From: Pontibacter amylolyticus
GTDB taxonomy: Bacteria; Bacteroidota; Bacteroidia; Cytophagales; Hymenobacteraceae
Reading direction: 5' to 3'
DNA: 64,000 nucleotides
NCBI RefSeq assembly: GCF_014638845.1
Contig: NZ_BMFP01000010.1
Coordinates: 1-64,000 of the forward strand
The position numbers and the translations under genes were made by a program. The notes beneath the pieces were generated by a model. The model did no database searches. It was not told where the DNA came from and saw only the letters and a list, made by a program, of their open reading frames with translations. Position 1 is the stretch's first letter; each line of letters opens with the position of its first letter. Positions 8,532 through 16,270 of this stretch are shown here, in pieces.

Positions 8532-8570
8532 AAAGCCCCGCCAGCACTTACACCTGTCGGGGCTTTTGCT
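8532..8570 (+). terminator. Rho-independent terminator upstream of recG
   Basis: Arms AAAGCCCCG (8532-8540) and CGGGGCTTT (8558-8566) form a 9-bp stem with a 17-nt loop, followed by TTTTGC. It ends the tandem lipoprotein region. Confidence 0.8.
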
Positions 8571-8578
8571 TATTTTTG
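8571..8578 (+). promoter_or_regulatory. Possible -7 promoter box for recG
   Basis: TATTTTTG fits the Bacteroidota -7 consensus TAnnTTTG and lies 48 bp before the recG start, immediately after the preceding terminator. No clear -33 TTG was seen at the right distance, so this is tentative. Confidence 0.3.
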
Positions 8579-8625
8579 TCAGGTATACCTGCTATACCTT
8601 ATTTACCTAACCTGAGCGTACACCC

Positions 8626-10722
8626 TTGAACAACTTCTTCCATACCAAGATCGAATTTCTGAAAGGCGTGGGGCCGCAGCGTGCCGAGCTGCTGCAGAAG
8701 GAGCTCAACATCTATACCTACGGCGATCTCATCCAGCACTACCCTTTCCGGTACCTCGACCGCACCCAGTTCTACAAAATAGCCGAGCTGGACGAGAGCA
8801 TGCCTTATGTGCAGGTGCGCGGGCGTGTGCGGGGCAAGGAAGTATTGGGAGAAGGCCGGAAGCAGCGCCTGGCTGCTACGCTCGTGGACGAGGATGGCAG
8901 CGAGATGGAACTGGTCTGGTTTAAGGGGGTGAAGTGGATGCAGAAGACGCTGAAAAACCACACCGACTACATCGTGTTTGGCAAACCGACGCAGTTCAAC
9001 GGCAAGTGGAGCATGGCGCATCCAGAGCTGGAGGAACTGGGCGAGGAGAAACAGACGGCCTCCTTTCTGCAACCGGTATACAACACCACCGAGAAGCTCA
9101 AAGCCTTCCGTGTCGAAAGCAAAGTGATCGCCCGCATGATGGAGCTATTGCTGAAGGTGGCGGAGCCGAACATACACGAAACGCTTTCGCCGGAACTGAT
9201 CGACCACTACCGCCTGATGAGCAAGCGGGATGCACTCATCAATATCCACTTTCCGCAGTCAGTGGAGAAGTATAATGCAGCCAAATTTCGCCTCAAGTTC
9301 GAAGAGCTCTTTTACATTCAGTTGCGTCTGCTGCGTCAGAAAACGGTGCGTCGTGCCGATCTGGCCGGTCAGGTGTTCAGGCAGGTGCCGACTGTTACGG
9401 AGTTCTACAAAAACCATATGACCTTCGACCTGACCAATGCGCAGAAGCGGGTTATCAAGGAAATACACAAAGACCTGACGGCCGGTAAGCAAATGAACCG
9501 CCTGCTACAGGGTGATGTGGGCTCGGGCAAGACAATCGTGGCTTTCATCACCATGCTGATCGCGGCCGACAACGGAGCGCAGTCGGTGCTGATGGCCCCT
9601 ACCGAGATTCTGGCGGACCAGCATTACACCGGCCTCAAGGCATTTGCGGACCGGCTAGGTATAAACATCGGCAAACTCACCGGCTCCACCAAGACCAAAG
9701 ACCGCAAAGTACTGCACGAACAGCTGCGCTCCGGCGAGATGAAAATGATCGTGGGCACGCATGCGCTGCTGGAGGATGTGGTGCAGTTCCAGAACCTGGG
9801 ACTTTGCATTGTGGACGAGCAGCACCGCTTCGGGGTAGAACAGCGCTCCAGGCTGTGGCGCAAAAACCCGCGCATTATTCCGCATGTGCTCGTGATGACG
9901 GCCACGCCTATACCCCGTACCCTGGCCATGACGCTCTATGGCGACCTGGATGTGTCGGTGATAGACGAGATGCCAGCGGGCCGTAAGGAGATCGTGACCG
10001 TACACCGTTTCGACTCGCACCGCTTGAAGGTGTTCCAGTTCGTGCGCGACCAGATCAAGCTGGGCCGTCAGGTATACATCGTGTACCCGCTCATAGAAGA
10101 GTCGGAAGGGATGGACTACAAGGACCTGATGGATGGCTACGAGAGTGTGCGGAGGGCTTTCCCGGAGTACCAGGTGAGCATGGTGCACGGCAAGCTGAAG
10201 GCGCAGGACAAAGACTATGAGATGCAGCGCTTTGTCAAAAACGAGACGCAAATCATGGTAGCCACTACCGTAATCGAAGTGGGTGTGAACGTGCCGAACG
10301 CCTCCGTAATGATCATAGAAAGTGCCGAGCGCTTTGGTTTGTCGCAGCTGCATCAGTTGCGTGGCCGTGTAGGTCGTGGCGCTGAGCAGAGCTATTGCAT
10401 CCTGATGACGGGGTATAAGCTGAGCAAAGATAGTAAGACCCGATTGGAGACGATGGTGCGCACCAACAACGGCTTCGAGATTGCCGACATAGACCTGAAG
10501 CTGCGCGGACCTGGTGACCTCATGGGCACACAGCAAAGCGGCGTGCTCGACCTGCTCATCGCCGATCTGGCCAAGGACGCGCCTATTCTGCAGGAAGCGC
10601 GTGCGGCCGCGCAACGTGTGCTGAATGAGGACCCACAACTCGAGCAGCCACAGAACCAGAACATCATGCGGCACATCAAATCATTGAGCGTGAATACTGT
10701 CAACTGGAGCCGTATCAGCTAA
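8626..10722 (+). CDS. recG: ATP-dependent DNA helicase RecG
   Basis: Superfamily 2 helicase that remodels stalled replication forks and Holliday junctions. The 698-residue protein has an N-terminal wedge/OB region (FLKGVGPQRAELLQKEL near the start), Walker A GDVGSGKT (296-303), the DEQH box (397-400, IVDEQHRFG), motif TATPIPRTLAMT and a C-terminal helicase half with QLRGRVGRG. Length is normal for the family. It starts with TTG, and the downstream sequence MNNFFHTKIEFLKG matches the usual RecG N-terminus in this phylum. The transcript end is unclear; a cobalamin riboswitch begins about 20 bp after the stop. Confidence 0.96.
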   Translation: MNNFFHTKIEFLKGVGPQRAELLQKELNIYTYGDLIQHYPFRYLDRTQFYKIAELDESMPYVQVRGRVRGKEVLGEGRKQRLAATLVDEDGSEMELVWFKGVKWMQKTLKNHTDYIVFGKPTQFNGKWSMAHPELEELGEEKQTASFLQPVYNTTEKLKAFRVESKVIARMMELLLKVAEPNIHETLSPELIDHYRLMSKRDALINIHFPQSVEKYNAAKFRLKFEELFYIQLRLLRQKTVRRADLAGQVFRQVPTVTEFYKNHMTFDLTNAQKRVIKEIHKDLTAGKQMNRLLQGDVGSGKTIVAFITMLIAADNGAQSVLMAPTEILADQHYTGLKAFADRLGINIGKLTGSTKTKDRKVLHEQLRSGEMKMIVGTHALLEDVVQFQNLGLCIVDEQHRFGVEQRSRLWRKNPRIIPHVLVMTATPIPRTLAMTLYGDLDVSVIDEMPAGRKEIVTVHRFDSHRLKVFQFVRDQIKLGRQVYIVYPLIEESEGMDYKDLMDGYESVRRAFPEYQVSMVHGKLKAQDKDYEMQRFVKNETQIMVATTVIEVGVNVPNASVMIIESAERFGLSQLHQLRGRVGRGAEQSYCILMTGYKLSKDSKTRLETMVRTNNGFEIADIDLKLRGPGDLMGTQQSGVLDLLIADLAKDAPILQEARAAAQRVLNEDPQLEQPQNQNIMRHIKSLSVNTVNWSRIS

Positions 10723-10741
10723 ATATTTTCTATCTTTACAG

Positions 10742-10915
10742 CGTTTGGAGGCACCTCAGCAAGGTATAAGCTGAGGTTTAAAAAGGAACCGTGTGCAAAT
10801 CACGGGCTGACGCGCAACTGTAAATAACACCTAATTGGCTGCCTTAAATTATCCATTGTCCGGAAGAGGATGAGAAGGATGGCAGCCAGGTTATAAGCCA
10901 GGAGACTTGCCCCAA
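10742..10915 (+). promoter_or_regulatory. Cobalamin (B12) riboswitch
   Basis: Plus-strand adenosylcobalamin-type aptamer. Recognisable parts are an early hairpin (ACCTCAGC/GCTGAGGT, 10753-10777), the core GTGTGCAAATCACGGGCTGACGC, CGCAACTGTAA, and the conserved B12 box AAGCCAGGAGACTTGCC (about 10895-10911). The terminal loop of the first hairpin is AAGGTATAA, carrying the AGGTATA word. Such elements normally control B12 uptake (btuB), B12 synthesis or B12-independent isozymes. The next gene, an acyl-CoA thioesterase starting 245 bp later, is not an obvious B12 gene. Confidence 0.9.
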
Positions 10916-11160
10916 ATAACCTTACGCATGCTTTCGCGCCTAAAGCCTGTGGTCTGAGAAGTTACGCGACTCTTAAAGCCATCCCGGCCCAAAAGGGTCG
11001 TATCCTTTCCTTTCCGCTACTCTACAGCGCTGGCATGCATAGCCATACCACAAGACTATGCTGGAGACTTGCCTCATCGCCTTTTACCTACTTTCCGGGC
11101 TACGATTCATGCAGCAGTCAGTAGTGCATACGTATACCCAATCTCTAAAATTATAATTTC
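10916..11160 (+). other. Leader between riboswitch and thioesterase gene, no gene recognised
   Basis: This 245-bp stretch has no convincing reading frame: the ATG at 10928 stops after nine codons and the longest open frame lacks a start. It may hold the riboswitch expression platform or the remains of a lost target gene. I saw no clear terminator hairpin with a T run. Confidence 0.5.
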
Positions 11161-11562
11161 ATGAGTCTACAAGAACGCATTGCCCAATCGGAGACACGCA
11201 TATTCAAAGCCGTTTTTCCAAACACCACCAACCACTACGATACGCTGTTTGGCGGCACAGCCATGCAATTGATGGATGAAGTGGCTTTTATCACGGCGAC
11301 CCGCTTTTGCCGCAAAAGGGTGGTCACTGTATCTTCAGACAGAATAGATTTTACCCAGCCTATACCCGCGGGTACCATTATTGAATTAATCGGGCAGGTA
11401 AAGCGCGTTGGCAACACCAGCCTGAAAGTGGAAGTAGAGATTTATATTGAAGAAATGTACTCCGATGTACGATTAAAGGCCATCCACGGCAGTTTTACGT
11501 TTGTAGCCATCGACGACAAGAAACAGCCAGTGGCTGTATTGGAAAGCGAAGTGCAGCATTAA
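11161..11562 (+). CDS. Acyl-CoA thioesterase (YciA-like hotdog fold)
   Basis: A 133-residue hotdog-fold thioesterase that hydrolyses acyl-CoA to free acid and CoA. It carries the family pattern NHYDTLFGGTAMQLMDEVAFITATRF, whose Asn and Asp/Glu positions shape the active site, and a C-terminal GSFTFVAID strand. The length is normal for YciA/ACOT single-domain proteins. Acyl-CoA metabolism fits the beta-oxidation cluster 3 kb away. It is the first gene after the cobalamin riboswitch, with an A/T-rich ATTATAATTTC just before the ATG. Exact substrate chain length cannot be read from sequence. Confidence 0.9.
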   Translation: MSLQERIAQSETRIFKAVFPNTTNHYDTLFGGTAMQLMDEVAFITATRFCRKRVVTVSSDRIDFTQPIPAGTIIELIGQVKRVGNTSLKVEVEIYIEEMYSDVRLKAIHGSFTFVAIDDKKQPVAVLESEVQH

Positions 11563-11703
11563 GACTGGCTATACCTACTTCCTGGTAGTTTGCGTTAAAG
11601 GTTTTGTTTGCGTCAGTTCCACAAGAAACAATTTTATCCTATATTCGACTTGGCTATACCTGGCGCAGAACATTTTACTCAGTAAAAATCTAAAAGCTAT
11701 ACC

Positions 11704-13164
11704 TTGAAAACACTTCGCTCTTTACCGCTTCTATTGCTGATGGTGCTTTTATCTGCCACACCAGCCGCCGCTCAGGGCAAGAAGGCCGCTATACCTTTCA
11801 CCTACCTCCCTGACAATAATGAAGACCAGTACAACCAAAGCATCACCAGCAAAACGCTTCCGCTGGGGGCCGACGGTTTTGTGATCCTCAGCCGTAACAA
11901 ACCGGGCGAGTATGCCATAGAGCGCTACAATGCCACCCTCAAAAAAGCCTGGTCAACGGCTATACCGCTTGGTGCGGAGGAAACGCTGGAGGCCTTTGCC
12001 AAGAATGAGGAGGCAGCGCTGGTGGTCACGCATCGCCTGAACGAGCAGGGAAACCAAGTGCTGTATGCGCATCGGGTAAACCTACAGAATGGCCAGAAAG
12101 ACAAGCCGGTTCTGCTGCTCGAAGCCCCCGCTGCTGCCCGCAAAGTAGGTATAGCCCTGTCGCCGGATGGCACCAAACTCCTGGCCTACCGCTTTAACGT
12201 GACGGGCAACCAGGTAGTGCAAGGTATAAGCGGCAGCCTCTACGATGGCAAACTTCAGAAATTGAAAGACACCAAGTACAACCTGAGCGACCTGCGCGGC
12301 ATTGTGTCCGCCGAGGTGATTGTAAACGATGCTGGTGACCAGTTCATCAGCCTGATCTCCGAAAACATGGAGCGCCTGACCGTGCGCCAATATACCCTCA
12401 AATCGCCGGTTGCGAAGGGGATGTCGGTGCTGGTAGGCGGCATGTTCGATGGCAGGAAGGTATACATCATGGACAGCAAGTACGCCCTGCAGCCCAATGG
12501 CAACCTGTATGGCGTGGTGCTCACGGCCGACGAGAAAACCGGTGATTATTACAGCCTGAAAGCCGTGAAGTTCGACTTTGAGAACGAGGACATGGTGTTT
12601 GCGGAGGAATTCCGGTTCACGCCCGAGTACCTGGCCAGTGTGAACAAACTCGACAAAAGCGGTGGAGCGAAAGCCAGTCGCCTGGAGGACATCTACCTGA
12701 CAGACCTGATCCTGACACCGGAGGAAAAGCTGATCGTGCTGGCCGAGAAAAAATACATGGAGGGCGGCGAGAATTCCCCTTACTACGCCAAAGAGATGCA
12801 CCTGTTCGCCTACGACCAGTTTATGGGCACGGCCTGGAGCTCTGTGCTGATGAAGAACCAAAAAGCGCCGGCTGACGAGGCTTTTACAGGTATATCCTAC
12901 CGTTACAACCTAAATGGCAACACACTAAACCTGCTTACCCTGGAAGAGTTGGATGGCAAGTATGACCTATACCTGCGCCGCATCGATACCAGCACGGGCA
13001 AGGCGGAAGCGCCCAAGGCAGCCGGCCTGAATGTGGCCAACGATAAAGACATCGCCTATGTAAAGGATTTTACGGCCTGGCTTACGGACCGTGACCTGGT
13101 AACGGTGGTGCGGCCGTCCAAAAAAGCGAACAGCCTGCAGCTGCGCCGCTTGCAGATCAAGTAA
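11704..13164 (+). CDS. Exported protein of unknown function
   Basis: A 486-residue protein with a Sec signal peptide (MKTLRSLPLLLLMVLLSATPAAAQ). The mature part is rich in repeated strand-turn units (e.g. GFVILSRNKPGEYAIERYN, KLLAYRFNVTGNQVVQG, GNLYGVVLTADEKTGDYYSLKAV), suggesting a beta-propeller-like fold. No enzymatic motif or C-terminal type IX signal was recognised. It starts with TTG; an ATG 13 codons later would truncate the signal. It contains an unusually dense set of AGGTATA words, often encoding Ile as ATA. Confidence 0.7.
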   Translation: MKTLRSLPLLLLMVLLSATPAAAQGKKAAIPFTYLPDNNEDQYNQSITSKTLPLGADGFVILSRNKPGEYAIERYNATLKKAWSTAIPLGAEETLEAFAKNEEAALVVTHRLNEQGNQVLYAHRVNLQNGQKDKPVLLLEAPAAARKVGIALSPDGTKLLAYRFNVTGNQVVQGISGSLYDGKLQKLKDTKYNLSDLRGIVSAEVIVNDAGDQFISLISENMERLTVRQYTLKSPVAKGMSVLVGGMFDGRKVYIMDSKYALQPNGNLYGVVLTADEKTGDYYSLKAVKFDFENEDMVFAEEFRFTPEYLASVNKLDKSGGAKASRLEDIYLTDLILTPEEKLIVLAEKKYMEGGENSPYYAKEMHLFAYDQFMGTAWSSVLMKNQKAPADEAFTGISYRYNLNGNTLNLLTLEELDGKYDLYLRRIDTSTGKAEAPKAAGLNVANDKDIAYVKDFTAWLTDRDLVTVVRPSKKANSLQLRRLQIK

Positions 13165-13896
13165 TTACGGCATCCTTATACCTGACAAAAAGCGCGGCCA
13201 TTCTCTGGTTGCGCTTTTTTGCTTTTTGAGTTTTCGGGTGAAGGAGCTCAGCTGAACGAGCATGTGCACAAACCCCACGTAGTCCACGATCTCGACATAC
13301 ATCTCAAACTCCCTCCGGGACCCTTCCAGCACCCCGAGCTTGTCTACCTTGTAGGTATTCATGGCCGACCAGGGCATCCAGCGTACCCGCTTGTGGCGCT
13401 TGATCATGTAGCGGTTAATGGCTACCTCCAGTTGGTAGCGTGCCACAGGCTGAGACAGCACTTCCTCTAAGTCGCTCCGCCACAGGAGCCGCTCGCCTGA
13501 CAGCAGTATGTCGCTGCGGTACCAGCGCACAAACCAGGGTGACCGGATTCTTCTCAAAATGAGCATATCAACTTTTGCTGTATGCTGAAATTCGGAAATG
13601 GCTTTCTCAAGCTCTTCTCCATTGATCTCCTGCAGATCGGCGTCCATCAGCAAAACCAACTCGTGCTGCACAAACTGGAGTCCATACTGTATGGCGGCCG
13701 CTTTTCCCCGGTTCAGACTGAGGCGGACAACCTGTACACTGGGCCATTGCCGACTCACCACCCTGGCAGTATTGTCAGAAGATCCGTCGTCTACACAGAT
13801 CACCTGCTGAATGCTATTGACGTTGGTCGCCACATCCAGTACTGCCGCAATCCGGTCCTGTTCGTTATAGCAGGGAATCAGGCAAGTCACCCCCAT
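13165..13896 (-). CDS. Family 2 glycosyltransferase
   Basis: A GT-A-fold glycosyltransferase of 243 residues, DPM1/polyprenol-phosphate-sugar-synthase-like by its N-terminal half. The N-terminus has VTCLIPCYNEQDRI and the nucleotide-binding VDDGSSDNT. The DxD-type metal motif is in LLMDADLQEI. No transmembrane helices were seen. The acceptor and sugar cannot be deduced. The last about 20 residues (KKQKSATREWPRFLSG) are encoded by the terminator hairpin of the convergent gene, so the C-terminal tail may be a non-functional extension. Confidence 0.82.
   Translation of the reverse strand: MGVTCLIPCYNEQDRIAAVLDVATNVNSIQQVICVDDGSSDNTARVVSRQWPSVQVVRLSLNRGKAAAIQYGLQFVQHELVLLMDADLQEINGEELEKAISEFQHTAKVDMLILRRIRSPWFVRWYRSDILLSGERLLWRSDLEEVLSQPVARYQLEVAINRYMIKRHKRVRWMPWSAMNTYKVDKLGVLEGSRREFEMYVEIVDYVGFVHMLVQLSSFTRKLKKQKSATREWPRFLSGIRMP
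13188..13220 (+). terminator. Rho-independent terminator after the exported protein gene
   Basis: Stem GCGCGGCCA/TGGTTGCGC (9 bp including two G-T pairs) with loop TTCTC, flanked by AAAAA and TTTTTT. It terminates the plus-strand gene and lies inside the last codons of the convergent glycosyltransferase frame. Confidence 0.82.
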
Positions 13897-13973
13897 ACGC
13901 TCTCTTTTTTTGCTACGCTATTCTGATATGTTTACGCACATTTAAGCACTAAGTAACCTGCCGCCAGCCCATT

Positions 13974-14006
13974 AAAAAAAGGCCACCCCTTTTGGAGGCA
14001 GCCTTT
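13974..14006 (-). terminator. Rho-independent terminator of the beta-oxidation operon
   Basis: On the minus strand AAAGGCTGCCTC pairs with GGGGTGGCCTTT (12 bp with G-T pairs), loop CAAAA, followed by a run of seven T. It lies 25 bp after the acyl-CoA dehydrogenase stop codon. Confidence 0.85.
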
Positions 14007-14030
14007 CCTTCACTATAGGTTCGTCAGAAA

Positions 14031-15821
14031 CTAGTACACGTATTCGTTCGCCTCGATCATAGCGGCTGCTATGCGGCGGCGTGCCTCTTTGGTATTGTAG
14101 AGATCCTTCTTAGTGAAGCGCTTCAGACCCATGAACAACAGACGCTGCTCGTCACCTTCCACCATCGAGGCAATGGCATCCTTACCGGCCAGGAAGGCAG
14201 CATCCACCGCATCGTTCACTGTCACGCGCACGATGTCAATCTGGTTCGCTACGGACTCTTCACCTTTCATACCTACCAGTTTCTCCACACGCAACAGCGT
14301 CGATTCCGCCACGTAGGTTTTGATGGCCATGTCGGCAATGTTCATCAGGATCTCCTGCTCTTTGGCCAGGGAGTTCATGTACTTCTGCACCGCCGTACCC
14401 GCCACCATCAGGATCGCTTTTTTCAGGTTGCGGATGGCTTTGTGCTCTGCTGTGAACAACCCTTCCTCTTCCGAACCGAAATCAGGTATAGCCATGAGCT
14501 CGTTTTGTACGTTTTGTGCAGGTCCCATCAAATCCAGCTCTCCGTTCATGGCCTTTTTCAGGATCATGTCCACGGTGAGCATGCGGTTGATTTCGTTGGT
14601 GCCCTCAAAGATGCGGTTGATGCGGGAGTCGCGGTAGGCGCGGTCCATCGGGTAGTCAGCTGAGAAGCCGTAGCCACCGTAGATCTGCACACCTTCGTCC
14701 ACCACGTAGTCGAGTACTTCAGAGCCTTCCACTTTCAGCATGGCGCACTCTACGGCAAACTCGCGGGCGGCACCCAGCATGGCTTCGTTCTCGTCTTTGC
14801 CTGCTGCCAGTAACTCCTGCTCTTTGCGGTAGATGTCCATACCGCAACGGTACAAGGCCGACTCCACCGCATAGATTCGAATGGCCTGCTCGGCCAGTTT
14901 GTAGCGTATAGCACCGAACTTCGAGATTGGCAGTTTGAACTGCTGGCGCTCGTTGGCATACTTGATGGAAAGGTCCACCACCTTTTTAGAGGCGCCCAGC
15001 GTAGCCGCGCAAAGCTTGATACGACCGATGTTAAGGATGTTGAAAGCGATGAGGTGACCTTTTCCGATCTCGCCCAGCACGTTTTCTTTCGGCACTTCGC
15101 AGTCTGACAGGAACACCTGGCGTGTAGAAGAACCTTTGATACCCATCTTATGCTCCTCGTTGCCAAGGCTTAGGCCTGGGTAGCCTTTCTCCACGATAAA
15201 GCCCGTGAACTTGTCGCCATCTACCTGTGCGAACACAATGAACACATCGGCAAAACCGGCGTTCGTGATCCACATTTTCTGGCCGTTGAGAATATAATGC
15301 GTACCGGCTTCGTTCAGCACGGCTTTGGTTTTGGCTGCCAGGGCATCAGAACCGGAGCCCGGCTCGGTGAGGCAGTAAGCCGCCGCCCATTCGCCGGAGG
15401 TCAGCTTCGGCAGGTACTTCTCTTTTTGCTCGTCTGTACCAAAGTACAGGATCGGCAGCATGCCTATACCTGTATGGGCTGCAAAAGCCACCGGAAAGGA
15501 ATGCCCTCCGCCTACTGATTCGGTTACCAGCAGCGAAGTGTTGAAGTCCATGTTCAGACCACCATACTGCTCCGGCATCGAGACCGCGAACAAGCCAAGC
15601 TCACCCGCCTTTTTCATCAGCCCTTCCATCAGGCCTTCCTCGTGGTTGTCGAGTCGGTCGAGTAGCGGGGTCACTTCTTCGCGTACAAAGTCCAGACAGG
15701 TCTGCGCCATCATGCGCTGCTCCTCGCTGAACTCGGCAGGTATAAATACATCCTGCGCGTCTGTTTCCTTGATCAGGAATTCACCACCGCGGAGGGTAGT
15801 CGCTTTATTTTGAGTTTCCAT
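14031..15821 (-). CDS. Acyl-CoA dehydrogenase (FadE-like)
   Basis: FAD enzyme for the first step of beta-oxidation, acyl-CoA to trans-2-enoyl-CoA. The 596-residue protein has the N-terminal helical domain, the central beta domain with YCLTEPGSGSDALA and WITNAGFADVF, and the C-terminal helical domain with YGGYGFSADYPMDRAYRD and the catalytic Glu in FEGTNEINR (E406). An extra C-terminal helical part of about 150 residues makes it longer than short-chain types and similar to the FadE of fadN-fadA-fadE operons. Start: an upstream TTG would add 12 residues coming from a repeat element; the ATG at 15821 is preferred. Confidence 0.93.
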   Translation of the reverse strand: METQNKATTLRGGEFLIKETDAQDVFIPAEFSEEQRMMAQTCLDFVREEVTPLLDRLDNHEEGLMEGLMKKAGELGLFAVSMPEQYGGLNMDFNTSLLVTESVGGGHSFPVAFAAHTGIGMLPILYFGTDEQKEKYLPKLTSGEWAAAYCLTEPGSGSDALAAKTKAVLNEAGTHYILNGQKMWITNAGFADVFIVFAQVDGDKFTGFIVEKGYPGLSLGNEEHKMGIKGSSTRQVFLSDCEVPKENVLGEIGKGHLIAFNILNIGRIKLCAATLGASKKVVDLSIKYANERQQFKLPISKFGAIRYKLAEQAIRIYAVESALYRCGMDIYRKEQELLAAGKDENEAMLGAAREFAVECAMLKVEGSEVLDYVVDEGVQIYGGYGFSADYPMDRAYRDSRINRIFEGTNEINRMLTVDMILKKAMNGELDLMGPAQNVQNELMAIPDFGSEEEGLFTAEHKAIRNLKKAILMVAGTAVQKYMNSLAKEQEILMNIADMAIKTYVAESTLLRVEKLVGMKGEESVANQIDIVRVTVNDAVDAAFLAGKDAIASMVEGDEQRLLFMGLKRFTKKDLYNTKEARRRIAAAMIEANEYVY

Positions 15822-15839
15822 GGTTTTTAGATTTTTTGA

Positions 15840-15865
15840 TTTTGTGACAAAGGACAAAGGACTTT
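15840..15865 (+). repeat. Repeat family A, copy bordering the four-helix-bundle gene (3' side)
   Basis: Plus strand reads TTTTGTGACAAAGGACAAAG then GACTTT. It is the inverted partner of the copy at 16237-16270 and lies between the four-helix-bundle stop and the fadE start. Confidence 0.7.
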
Positions 15866-15879
15866 TTATCCATTAATAT

Positions 15880-16236
15880 TTAATCATTAAGTCGACTTTG
15901 CAGATTACTAATCTTCTTCTCCAGGCTGTGGAGCAACTTGAGCAAATTATCAAGACTATCTTCGGACAAGTAGCCAAATTCTTTCGCCAGTATTAACTGT
16001 GTTTCTACTTCATAGGCTGAGCCTAACGCTATACCCAGAAAATTCCGAAAGTCTTTGTTCGAGCTTCGGGCAGAGCCCTCGGCAATATTCGAAGCGATGG
16101 AAACAACAGCACGATTAACCTGACTCGTTAAACCATACTTCTCGTAATCAGGAAACTGTCTGGAGTGAACATAAACTGCTTTTGCAACAGCTATGGCTTC
16201 CTGCCATACTTTAAGTTCCCTGAAATTATGCTTCAT
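15880..16236 (-). CDS. Four-helix-bundle protein (23S rRNA intervening-sequence protein family)
   Basis: A 118-residue all-helical protein with the family signature: FRELKVWQEAI near the start, then PDYEKYGLTSQVNRAVVSI, ASNIAEGSARSS and LGSAYEVETQL. These proteins were first seen in intervening sequences of bacterial 23S rRNA genes and occur in scattered copies in Bacteroidota; the molecular role is not established. Here it interrupts the fatty-acid operon between fadA and fadE. Inverted repeats of family A lie on both sides, the upstream one running right up to the ATG, which suggests insertion as a unit (inference). Confidence 0.88.
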   Translation of the reverse strand: MKHNFRELKVWQEAIAVAKAVYVHSRQFPDYEKYGLTSQVNRAVVSIASNIAEGSARSSNKDFRNFLGIALGSAYEVETQLILAKEFGYLSEDSLDNLLKLLHSLEKKISNLQSRLND

Positions 16237-16270
16237 CTTTTGTCCTTTGTCAAATAGTCTTTTGTCAGGC
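16237..16270 (-). repeat. Repeat family A, copy bordering the four-helix-bundle gene (5' side)
   Basis: Minus strand reads CTGACAAAAGACTATT then TGACAAAGGACAAAAG directly before the ATG. It is nearly the same as the copy after gldD and is inverted relative to the copy at 15840-15865. It fills the whole gap between the fadA stop and this gene. Confidence 0.72.

Noticed and set aside
10928..11060. Short frame after the riboswitch as a leader peptide
   Set aside because: The ATG frame stops after nine codons and the longer open frame has no start codon at its beginning.
15821..15857. TTG start adding 12 residues to the acyl-CoA dehydrogenase
   Set aside because: The added residues come from the family A repeat and are not family-like; the ATG at 15821 gives a normal start.
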